Below are positions 1 through 5,979 of a stretch of DNA of 9,440 nucleotides, one piece after another. Made by a program: the position numbers and the translations under genes. This stretch comes from an uncultured Lachnospiraceae bacterium (GTDB lineage: Bacteria > Bacillota > Clostridia > Lachnospirales > Lachnospiraceae), in NCBI GenBank assembly GCA_910589635.1, contig CAJUTD010000049.1, positions 485 to 9,924 on the forward strand, read 5' to 3'. Position 1 is the stretch's first letter, and each line of letters opens with the position of its first letter. The notes below the pieces were generated by a model, which was not told where the DNA came from, ran no database searches, and saw nothing but the letters and a program-made list of their open reading frames with translations.

Positions 1-981
1 AGCGGCGTTCATTGCAGCGATGTCTCGGATGCGTCGGGGACTTTGCTTTTTGATGTGGAGCGCCGTTGTTGGTCTGAGGAGATGTGTGAAATCTGCGGAG
101 TGAAAAAAGAGTGGCTTCCAAAAGTGTTTGAGAGCTATGAGGCGGTGGGGACATTAAAGCCGGAAATTGCAGCAGAGCTTGGGATTTCTGAGAGGACCGT
201 GATTGCGGCGGGAGCCGGAGATAATGCAGCGGCGGCAGTCGGCACGGGGACAGTTGGAGATGGAACTTGCAATATTTCTCTGGGCACAAGTGGAACGGTG
301 TTTATTTCTACTGAGAAATTTGGTGTGGATGGGAACAATGCCCTCCATTCCTTTGCCCATGCAGACGGAAGCTATCATCTGATGGGCTGTATGCTCAGTG
401 CAGCTTCCTGCAATAAGTGGTGGATGGAAGAGATTATCGGCACGGAGGATTATGGCGGTGAGCAGAGAGGAATTCAATCGTTAGGAGAGAATCATGTGTA
501 CTTCCTGCCTTATCTAATGGGGGAACGCTCTCCTCACAATGATCCAGATGCGCGGGGAGCGTTTATCGGATTGACGATGGACACTGCGCGGGAGGACATG
601 ACGCAGGCTGTTTTAGAGGGCGTGGCGTTTGCACTTAGGGATTCTCTGGAAGTCGCTAAGTCTCTGGGTATTGAGGTTACACGGACGAAGATTTGCGGCG
701 GGGGAGCTAAGAGCCCGTTATGGAAGAAGATTGTGGCAAATGTTCTTGGTATCTGCGTGGACGTGCCTGAGAATGAAGAAGGGCCGTCTATGGGCGGGGC
801 CATGCTGGCAGCTGTTGCATGTGGAGCATATAAGTCTGTAGAAGAGGCGGCACAGGCAATTGTTAAAATGAGAGAAGTGATAGAGCCAGAGCCGGAACTT
901 GTCGCATTATATGAGACGCGTTATCAAAAGTTTCGGGAAATATATCCGGCTTGCCGCCCATTATTTCAGTATTTAAAATAA
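1..981 (+). CDS. xylB: Xylulokinase (FGGY family), 5'-truncated by the window edge
   Basis: Phosphorylates D-xylulose to D-xylulose 5-phosphate with ATP in the cytoplasm, feeding the pentose phosphate pathway. Reading frame 1 is open from the first base. A TTG at 43 is not the start, because the 14 codons before it continue the family motif (SDVSDASGTLLFDV, codons 7-20; E. coli XylB has SDMSDAAGTMWLDV there). The catalytic Asp lies in GAGDNAA (Asp codon 220-222), and the C-terminal FGGY ATPase domain carries LSAASC, FLPYLMGERSPHN and the adenine-binding GGGAKSPLW (697-723). Aligned to the E. coli catalytic Asp233, about 160 residues are missing upstream, giving a full protein of about 485 aa, normal for XylB. 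The 326 visible codons cover the end of the N-terminal domain and the whole C-terminal domain. Other FGGY kinases are possible, but the motifs fit XylB best. The isomerase gene downstream fits a pentose pathway. Confidence 0.87.
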   Translation, partial: SGVHCSDVSDASGTLLFDVERRCWSEEMCEICGVKKEWLPKVFESYEAVGTLKPEIAAELGISERTVIAAGAGDNAAAAVGTGTVGDGTCNISLGTSGTVFISTEKFGVDGNNALHSFAHADGSYHLMGCMLSAASCNKWWMEEIIGTEDYGGEQRGIQSLGENHVYFLPYLMGERSPHNDPDARGAFIGLTMDTAREDMTQAVLEGVAFALRDSLEVAKSLGIEVTRTKICGGGAKSPLWKKIVANVLGICVDVPENEEGPSMGGAMLAAVACGAYKSVEEAAQAIVKMREVIEPEPELVALYETRYQKFREIYPACRPLFQYLK

Positions 982-1001
982 CAGGCAGGAGAGAGGGTTT
1001 T

Positions 1002-1100
1002 ATGGGAAGAGGCTCGTTGGAATGTTTGGCGCATTCCGTATTTTGTGCCCTAATCCCAATTAGGAAGGAACTTGTCTCGCTAATATATGAAATTGCATAA
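1002..1100 (+). CDS. Possible 32-codon small ORF after xylB
   Basis: An ATG at 1002 opens a 32-residue frame ending at TAA 1098-1100. It starts MGRGSLECLAH and ends LIYEIA, and resembles no family I recognise. Purine-rich AGGAGAGAGGG at 987-997 could serve as a ribosome binding site. Against it, the frame runs through two small hairpins and into the -35 of the next promoter, and its composition shows nothing gene-like. It may be chance, or the remnant of a deleted gene between the kinase and isomerase. Low confidence. Confidence 0.13.
   Translation: MGRGSLECLAHSVFCALIPIRKELVSLIYEIA
1018..1064 (+). other. Two adjacent small hairpins between xylB and the isomerase
   Basis: GGAATG (1019-1024) pairs with CATTCC (1032-1037) around a 7-nt loop, and CCTAAT (1049-1054) pairs with ATTAGG (1059-1064) around CCCA. 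Neither is followed by a clean U-tract; the first is trailed by TATTTTG. They could be a weak terminator for xylB, an RNA-processing signal or an operator. The rest of the 982-1177 gap holds the promoter described separately and a possible short ORF. Confidence 0.3.
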
Positions 1101-1120
1101 ATTGTACATGAAACTATAAT
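1093..1120 (+). promoter_or_regulatory. Predicted sigma-A promoter for the isomerase-ybjQ unit
   Basis: TTGCAT (1093-1098) and a perfect TATAAT (1115-1120) are separated by 16 bp in an AT-rich stretch. Transcription would begin near 1127, giving a leader of about 50 nt before the start codon at 1178. A second TATAAT (1144-1149) has no good -35. This suggests the isomerase can be expressed separately from xylB. Confidence 0.6.
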
Positions 1121-1163
1121 AATTTTTAAGTTTTACTATTTACTATAATAAAGAAAAGAATGG

Positions 1164-1169
1164 AAGGAG
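1164..1169 (+). promoter_or_regulatory. Ribosome binding site that fixes the isomerase start at 1178
   Basis: AAGGAG sits 8 nt before ATG 1178. The earlier in-frame ATG at 1160 lies immediately upstream of this site, has no Shine-Dalgarno of its own, and would make the site coding. The 1178 start is therefore preferred. Confidence 0.75.
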
Positions 1170-1177
1170 AAAACAGA

Positions 1178-2653
1178 ATGAATAACATGCCCAAGGAGAA
1201 AATCGCACTCGTTGCGGTGAGCAGGGACTGCTTTCCAATGACACTTTCGGAAAACAGGAGAAAAGCAGTGGTAAAAGCGTACCAGGAGAAGCATGGAGAT
1301 ATCTACGAATGTCCCATCTGTGTGGAAAATGAAATCCACATGAGAAAGGCGCTTGCAGATATTAGGCAGGCAGGCTGCAATGCTTTGGTAGTATATCTGG
1401 GAAATTTTGGCCCGGAGACGCCGGAAACTTTGCTGGTGAAAGAATTTGACGGTCCGGCAATGGTAATCGCAGCGGCAGAGGAGACAGGGGACAACTTGAT
1501 TCAAGGCAGGGGAGATGCGTATTGCGGCGTGCTCAACGCCAGCTATAACCTCAAGCTGCGCAATTTGAAAGCGTATATCCCGGAATATCCTGTGGGGACG
1601 GCTGAGGAATGTGCGGATATGATTTCTGAGTTTGCACCGATTGCGCGGGCAATTATTGGGCTGAATAGCCTGAAAATCATTTCCTTTGGCCCCAGGCCGC
1701 AAAATTTCCTGGCCTGCAATGCCCCGATTAAGCAGTTATACAATCTGGGCGTGGAGATTGAGGAGAATTCAGAGCTCGATCTCTTTGAGGCTTTTAATCA
1801 TCATGCCGGGGATGGCAGGATTCCCGATGTTGTAGCTGAGATGGAGAAGGAACTTGGCGCAGGCAATAAGAAGCCGGAGATTCTTACAAAATTGGCGCAG
1901 TACGAACTTACCCTCATGGATTGGGTGGAGGAGCACAGGGAAAGCCGGGATTATGTGGCGATTGCAGGGAAATGCTGGCCGGCGTTCCAGACGCAGTTTG
2001 GGTTTGTGCCTTGTTATGTTAACAGTCGTTTGACACAGAGGGGGATTCCGGTATCTTGCGAGGTGGATATTTACGGCGCGCTCAGTGAATTTATCGGTAC
2101 GGTCATCAGCCAGGATGCAGTAACGCTTCTGGATATCAATAATTCAGTCCCTGCCGACATGTATGAGAGTGAAATTAAAGGAAAATATAATTATACCTTA
2201 AAAGACACGTTTATGGGCTTCCACTGCGGAAATACAGCATCCAGCAAGTTATCTTTCTGCGAGATGAAGTACCAGCTTATTATGGCAAGGAGCCTGCCCA
2301 TTGAGGTGACAAACGGAACCCTGGAAGGAGACATAGCGCCAGGCGATATCACATTCTACCGTTTGCAGAGCACTTCCGACGCCAAAATCCGCGCATATAT
2401 CGCCCAGGGTGAGGTACTTCCAGTTGCTACCCGTTCATTCGGCGCCATCGGCGTGTTTGCTATTCCCCAGATGGGCAGATTTTATCGCCATGTGCTCATT
2501 GAGAAGAATTATCCTCATCATGGAGCCGTTGCTTTTGGCCATTTTGGAAAAACTTTGTATGAGGTATTTAAGTACGTGGGAGTTCCGGTGGAAGAAATTA
2601 ACTTTAATCAACCCGAGGGTATGCTGTACCCGACGGAGAACCCATTTGCATAA
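1178..2653 (+). CDS. L-fucose/L-arabinose isomerase superfamily sugar isomerase
   Basis: Predicted cytoplasmic Mn2+-dependent aldose-ketose isomerase of 491 aa. With the start at 1178, the C-terminal catalytic region shows Glu295 in CEVDIYGAL, Asp319 in TLLDINN and His455 in AFGHFGKT. The Glu-Asp spacing of 24 equals that of the E. coli FucI metal ligands Glu337 and Asp361; His528 would correspond to His455. FHCGN (349-352 core) is typical of the FucI-like branch. The protein is about 100 residues shorter than E. coli FucI and nearer AraA (500) in length, so it belongs to a shorter branch often annotated only as fucose isomerase-like. The substrate cannot be read from the sequence. The xylulokinase upstream suggests a ketopentose product, and FucI enzymes also accept D-arabinose, but this is inference. 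It has its own promoter and is followed 11 bp later by the YbjQ gene. Confidence 0.82.
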   Translation: MNNMPKEKIALVAVSRDCFPMTLSENRRKAVVKAYQEKHGDIYECPICVENEIHMRKALADIRQAGCNALVVYLGNFGPETPETLLVKEFDGPAMVIAAAEETGDNLIQGRGDAYCGVLNASYNLKLRNLKAYIPEYPVGTAEECADMISEFAPIARAIIGLNSLKIISFGPRPQNFLACNAPIKQLYNLGVEIEENSELDLFEAFNHHAGDGRIPDVVAEMEKELGAGNKKPEILTKLAQYELTLMDWVEEHRESRDYVAIAGKCWPAFQTQFGFVPCYVNSRLTQRGIPVSCEVDIYGALSEFIGTVISQDAVTLLDINNSVPADMYESEIKGKYNYTLKDTFMGFHCGNTASSKLSFCEMKYQLIMARSLPIEVTNGTLEGDIAPGDITFYRLQSTSDAKIRAYIAQGEVLPVATRSFGAIGVFAIPQMGRFYRHVLIEKNYPHHGAVAFGHFGKTLYEVFKYVGVPVEEINFNQPEGMLYPTENPFA

Positions 2654-2664
2654 AGGAGGAAACT

Positions 2665-2979
2665 ATGTTTTTAGTAAATACAGATTATATTTCTGGTAAA
2701 GAACTTGAAATGTTGGGACTGGTAAAGGGGAGTACCATTCAGTGCAAGCATTTCGGAAAAGATATTTCCCAAGGCTTTAAGACCCTTGTAGGCGGTGAAT
2801 TGAAAGCCTATACGGAGATGATGAATGACGCGAGGGAGCTATCTACCAAACGTATGATAGAAGAAGCGCAAAAGCTTGGCGCGGATGCTATCGTCAATGT
2901 CCGCTATGCCTCTTCTGCGATCATGCAGGGGGCTGCCGAGGTAATTGCTTATGGGACAGCCGTTAAATTTGTGAATTAG
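2665..2979 (+). CDS. YbjQ/UPF0145 family protein
   Basis: A 104-aa soluble protein matching the UPF0145 (YbjQ, DUF74) family over its full length. It shows DYISGKELEMLGLVKG near the N-terminus, a central VGGELKAYTEMMNDAR, then RMIEEAQKLGADAIVNVRY and a terminal AEVIAYGTAV, all hallmarks of the family. Length is normal (about 105). Some members are called heavy-metal-binding-like and form pentameric rings, but the biochemical role is not established. A strong AGGAGG (2654-2659) lies 5 nt before the ATG, and the gene starts 11 bp after the isomerase stop, so the two are very likely cotranscribed. A strong terminator follows. Sharing an operon with a sugar isomerase is unexplained. Confidence 0.9.
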   Translation: MFLVNTDYISGKELEMLGLVKGSTIQCKHFGKDISQGFKTLVGGELKAYTEMMNDARELSTKRMIEEAQKLGADAIVNVRYASSAIMQGAAEVIAYGTAVKFVN

Positions 2980-3000
2980 ACAATTATAAATAGTTATAAA

Positions 3001-3046
3001 CAAAGAGACAGACATTTGTGTTATGAGTAAAATGTCTGTCTTTTTG
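3001..3046 (+). terminator. Strong intrinsic terminator, probably bidirectional
   Basis: GACAGACATTT (3007-3017) pairs perfectly with AAATGTCTGTC (3030-3040) around a 12-nt loop and is followed by TTTTTGTTTT (3041-3050). The A-rich left flank pairs with the U-tract and extends the stem to 3001-3046. Read on the - strand the stem is followed by CTTTGTTT, so it can also stop transcription from the convergent CPBP gene. Confidence 0.9.
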
Positions 3047-3055
3047 TTTTGCTTT

Positions 3056-3100
3056 ATAAATTTACGAAATGCGACAGCTCCATCCCGCTTGTAAATCTAT
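3056..3100 (-). other. Imperfect hairpin directly after the CPBP gene stop codon
   Basis: The arms TAAATTTAC (3057-3065) and GTAAATCTA (3091-3099) form a 9-bp stem, extended by the A3056-T3100 pair. The one non-Watson-Crick position is a G-U wobble in the - strand RNA but an A-C mismatch in the + strand RNA, so the fold suits the CPBP transcript. An inner GCG/CGC match may add a second short helix. No U-tract follows. It may be a 3' stabilising structure or may aid termination at 3001-3046. Confidence 0.35.
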
Positions 3101-4026
3101 TACATTTCGATATACGGGCTCTGGCCGTCAGCGGCAATTTCCTCCATAGGGGGGCGCCGTTTTATCCCCTGTAGATACAGGAATATTCCGGCGGCAGCTG
3201 CGCAGACAGCCAAGCCCAAGATGAGAATGTGCAGGGGAATGGAATTCCCACTGTAGTTCAGGAATGATGGCGCAAATGTTCCCCATAAGTTGAACATCAT
3301 ATGGAATAAGATGGAAAGATAGAGGCTGCCGCCTTTGTAACATACATATCCACAGAAAAGTCCTACGACAAACGCATAAGTGCCTTGAATCATATTTGCA
3401 TGGAAGAGGCCGAATAGAAAGGCCTGCATAATATTTGCCATTACAAACGGCATTGCCTTAGCTGCATATTTCATGGTGACGCCGCGGAAAATCAACTCTT
3501 CGCTTATGGGAGCAATTAAGACGGAATAAATGGCAAGTACCAGGGTCACATCGCCAAACCCTACGCTTTTCATTAATTCCTCATATGTCTGGTACCAACC
3601 AGGATTGATTACGGCAAGCAGCATCACCACATAGGTGGATATGTACTGCATACCCAGCATCATCAATGCCAGCCCGCCGACCATCCAGGGATTAATAATG
3701 GAAGATATTTTACGGCGCGGCTGCTTTTTGGGGCAGAAACGTTTCCAATACCAGAAGCCGAGCGCTATAGCGGCAATGACCGCATAGACAGCAGAAATGC
3801 CTGCAAGAAATTGGCTGTCCATGAGGGAACTCATGACAGGGGCCAGAAGAGAGTTGGTGATACTGGCAGGGTCTGCGCCGCCAACAAAAAGTTCCCGGTT
3901 TTTCAATATTTCCAGGAAAATTTTTAAGAACACAGCGGCAAAAGAGACGACCATTTGGATAGCGAAAGCCAGCAGTACTGGGAGCAGACAGAACAAAATG
4001 CTGCCGATTTTTTTCATTATTTTCAT
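3100..4026 (-). CDS. CPBP-family intramembrane metalloprotease-like protein
   Basis: A 308-aa polytopic membrane protein of the CPBP (CAAX protease and bacteriocin-processing, Abi) family. All three family motifs are visible: EELIFRG (Glu176, Glu177, Arg181), FGLFH (Phe205 to His209) and HMMFN (His242 to Asn246), so the active site looks intact. Hydrophobic segments lie near residues 8-36, 72-93, 113-140, 160-175, 195-250 and 263-286. The C-terminal tail (about 288-308) is hydrophilic. The start ATG 4026 has AAAGGA (4042-4037) 10 nt upstream; Met4 is a less likely alternative. CPBP members include prenyl-protein proteases, bacteriocin self-immunity proteins and anti-sigma proteases; nothing here identifies the substrate. 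No bacteriocin peptide or CAAX protein gene is nearby. It is divergent from the two-component operon and has its own promoter. Confidence 0.88.
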   Translation of the reverse strand: MKIMKKIGSILFCLLPVLLAFAIQMVVSFAAVFLKIFLEILKNRELFVGGADPASITNSLLAPVMSSLMDSQFLAGISAVYAVIAAIALGFWYWKRFCPKKQPRRKISSIINPWMVGGLALMMLGMQYISTYVVMLLAVINPGWYQTYEELMKSVGFGDVTLVLAIYSVLIAPISEELIFRGVTMKYAAKAMPFVMANIMQAFLFGLFHANMIQGTYAFVVGLFCGYVCYKGGSLYLSILFHMMFNLWGTFAPSFLNYSGNSIPLHILILGLAVCAAAAGIFLYLQGIKRRPPMEEIAADGQSPYIEM

Positions 4027-4051
4027 AACATAAACGTCCTTTCTATGATTA

Positions 4052-4073
4052 TTGTACTATTTTAGCAGTACAA
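4052..4073. promoter_or_regulatory. Inverted repeat enclosing the -10 of the CPBP promoter
   Basis: TTGTACT (4052-4058) and AGTACAA (4067-4073) are perfect 7-bp inverted arms with an 8-bp centre. The centre contains the predicted - strand -10 hexamer (4064-4059). A dimeric repressor bound here would block the CPBP promoter while leaving the divergent + promoter's core untouched. It is not a terminator, as it precedes rather than follows a gene. Confidence 0.45.
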
Positions 4074-4087
4074 AACAAAAATTGCAA
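4059..4087 (-). promoter_or_regulatory. Predicted sigma-A promoter for the CPBP gene
   Basis: Read on the - strand, TTGCAA (4087-4082), a 17-bp spacer and TAAAAT (4064-4059). Transcription would start near 4052, giving a leader of about 26 nt that carries the AAAGGA ribosome binding site. The -35 is a palindrome also used by the + strand promoter. Confidence 0.55.
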
Positions 4088-4110
4088 CTGTCATCTATCA
4101 GAGGTATAAT
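4082..4110 (+). promoter_or_regulatory. Predicted sigma-A promoter for the two-component operon
   Basis: TTGCAA (4082-4087), 17-bp spacer and a perfect TATAAT (4105-4110). Transcription would start near 4117, downstream of the in-frame start-like codons at 4052 and 4109, which therefore cannot be the kinase start. The leader is about 55 nt to ATG 4172. Confidence 0.65.
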
Positions 4111-4156
4111 GAAAAAACAGACAGTGATAAGCGATTGCGGTGGCAGCAGAATGGGG

Positions 4157-4162
4157 AAAGGA
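4157..4162 (+). promoter_or_regulatory. Ribosome binding site that fixes the kinase start at 4172
   Basis: AAAGGA lies 9 nt before ATG 4172. The in-frame ATG at 4151 has only a weak GGTGG-like sequence upstream, and the site itself would be coding if 4151 were used. Confidence 0.65.
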
Positions 4163-4171
4163 AATATATTT

Positions 4172-5977
4172 ATGAAGAAACGAAAGAGCTTGGGGATTAA
4201 GATCTTAATGTCATTCACGGTGACTTCTATTATACCAATCATCATCATCAATATGTTTTCCTACTACAATATTTCGAAGATCGTCAACGATAATAATGAT
4301 GATTTGATGCGTTATAATCTCAATCAGACAAAAACAGCGTTAGATATCACCATGGAATCCTATTTGGATGTGTTATATCAGATTTATGCAGATGATGATG
4401 TTGTTAATTTGATTTATAAGATTAACAATCATATGGACACTGCTGTCAGTAAGAGCCAGCTGCGAAGGGTTTTGCGGGGGTATTTTTATGCGAAGAAGCA
4501 TATCAAGGATATTTCAATTATTACCGCGGACGGAACTTTAATTTTTTATGACGCTATTACAGGCTCAACAACCAGAAGTTCCTGGCTTGCGAACATCGGC
4601 ATGAGTCAGGAAGAGCTGTATAATGCTTATATTGGTGAAAAAAAGTCTTTTGCCATTCCCACGCAAGCGACGCTCAATGGAGACTATTTTCTCTTTCATC
4701 TTGGACATAGGATTGTTGACTTTAACAGGAAGAACGAGGAGCTTGGGATTGTTATCTTAAGTGTAGACGAGGAATTGTTACATGGCATTTGTAATGGCGG
4801 ACAAGAGAAAATGCCGGTATATAGTTTCATTGTTGACGATGAAGGAAGGCTTGTTTCTTATCAAGAAAAGCAATTGCTGGGCAGTTTCCTCAACCTACAA
4901 GGAGAAAACAAGATACAAGGAGAAAACAAGATACAAGGATACGAGGAATTTGCACGGCGGCAAAAGATTTTTGGGGAAAATGATGTGAATGTGGAATGTA
5001 TTGTTGAGGAGCGGTTTGGGTGGGATATTGTCAGCATATCAGACCAGAATGAGATTTTAGGCAGAATTCACCGGCAGCAGCGACTGGTATTTACAATCCT
5101 GGCTGCTGCAATTACATTTCTGGCGGTAATTATTATGTTTTTCACCCGCAGCTTGACCGGTTCCATACGCACTGTTGTAAAAACCATGCAGTCGGCAGGA
5201 CAGGGGCGTCCTTATCAACGGATACAAATTGACCGTAAAATGCCCAAAGAAGTAGAGGCAATCGCCTGCCAGTACAATACGACGATGGATCAGCTTATGG
5301 AATCTGTAGAAAAGGAAAAACAGTTAGACAGGCAGAAAAAGGATGCGGAGATTACGGCGTTGGAGGCACAGATCAATCCGCATTTTCTCTATAACACGCT
5401 TGACACCATCAACTGGATTGCTATTGGCAAAAAGGAATTTGAAATTAGCAGGGCAATTTCTGCGTTGGCGGTGATACTGCGCTACGGTATTGACAACAGC
5501 AATGGAATTGTGACGGTCCGGGAGGAGTACGAATGGTTAAAACAATATTTATTTTTGCAGCAGACCAGGCTGAAAGACGGCTTTGAGAGCATGATAGAAA
5601 TCCCGCCGGAGCTTATGGAGATAAAAGTGCACAAGCTGTTAATCCAGCCTTTTGTGGAGAATAGTTTTATTCATGGATTTGAAAATATCAAACGCAAACC
5701 GATGCTCAAAATAAGGATGCAGCGGTGGGAACAGAATCGTATACAGATTTTGATTGAGGATAACGGTAAGGGAATGCCCCAGGAAGTGGCCAGCCGTATG
5801 AACCAGGGCGTATTTCAGGAATCGGAGGATAAAAACCAAATTGGATTGAAAAATGCAGTGTACCGGATTCGTCTCTACTATGAAGAAAATGCGGATATTC
5901 AGGTAGAGAGCCAGGAGAACGCGTATACCAGGATTTACATAACGCTGCCGATTATTTCAGAAGAAGGGAAGGATTAG
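4172..5977 (+). CDS. YesM-like membrane sensor histidine kinase
   Basis: A 601-aa sensor kinase of the YesM/LytS-type class. With the start at 4172 the N-terminus is MKKRKSLGIK followed by TM1 (about 9-29), an extracytoplasmic sensor region resembling a Cache domain (about 30-303), TM2 (about 304-325), a HAMP-like linker (326-380) and the His_kinase domain. The phospho-acceptor is His404 in QINPHFLYNTLDT. The ATPase domain shows the N-box QPFVENSFIHGF (Asn497) and the G1 box IEDNGKGM (Asp530); QIGLKN (556-561) is the later glycine box. It most likely senses an extracellular carbohydrate, directly or with a binding protein, and phosphorylates the regulator encoded 2 bp downstream. An in-frame 18-bp tandem duplication adds a second QGENKI unit at about residues 243-256. 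Length is typical of the class. Confidence 0.92.
   Translation: MKKRKSLGIKILMSFTVTSIIPIIIINMFSYYNISKIVNDNNDDLMRYNLNQTKTALDITMESYLDVLYQIYADDDVVNLIYKINNHMDTAVSKSQLRRVLRGYFYAKKHIKDISIITADGTLIFYDAITGSTTRSSWLANIGMSQEELYNAYIGEKKSFAIPTQATLNGDYFLFHLGHRIVDFNRKNEELGIVILSVDEELLHGICNGGQEKMPVYSFIVDDEGRLVSYQEKQLLGSFLNLQGENKIQGENKIQGYEEFARRQKIFGENDVNVECIVEERFGWDIVSISDQNEILGRIHRQQRLVFTILAAAITFLAVIIMFFTRSLTGSIRTVVKTMQSAGQGRPYQRIQIDRKMPKEVEAIACQYNTTMDQLMESVEKEKQLDRQKKDAEITALEAQINPHFLYNTLDTINWIAIGKKEFEISRAISALAVILRYGIDNSNGIVTVREEYEWLKQYLFLQQTRLKDGFESMIEIPPELMEIKVHKLLIQPFVENSFIHGFENIKRKPMLKIRMQRWEQNRIQILIEDNGKGMPQEVASRMNQGVFQESEDKNQIGLKNAVYRIRLYYEENADIQVESQENAYTRIYITLPIISEEGKD
4896..4939 (+). repeat. In-frame 18-bp tandem repeat in the kinase sensor domain, 2.4 copies
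   Basis: TACAAGGAGAAAACAAGA occurs at 4896-4913 and again, identical, at 4914-4931, followed by the first 8 bases (4932-4939). Because the unit is 18 bp, the frame is kept and the six-residue block QGENKI is duplicated. Exact identity points to a recent slippage duplication. Confidence 0.95.
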
Positions 5978-5979
5978 AT

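Noticed and set aside
43..45. TTG 43 as the start of the xylulokinase
   Set aside because: The frame is open to base 1 and the upstream codons continue a conserved xylulokinase motif, so the gene is simply cut by the window edge.
1136..1702. A 188-codon open frame on the - strand opposite the isomerase start
   Set aside because: It lies over a well-supported + strand isomerase and its promoter, and its Cys/His/Arg-rich translation matches no family; it is a frame shadow.
3100..4026. CPBP gene as part of a bacteriocin immunity cassette
   Set aside because: The family includes immunity proteins, but no bacteriocin precursor with a double-glycine leader, exporter or modification gene is present nearby.
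4128..4145. A catabolite-responsive element (cre) in the kinase leader
   Set aside because: TGATAAGCGATTGC superficially resembles one, but the central CG is out of register with the consensus. No convincing cre was seen in the other gaps either.
4052..4171. An N-terminal extension of the histidine kinase from TTG 4052 or ATG 4109
   Set aside because: Both codons lie upstream of the predicted transcription start near 4117, and the well-placed ribosome binding site points to 4172. The extension is not membrane-like and would push the signal-anchor inward.
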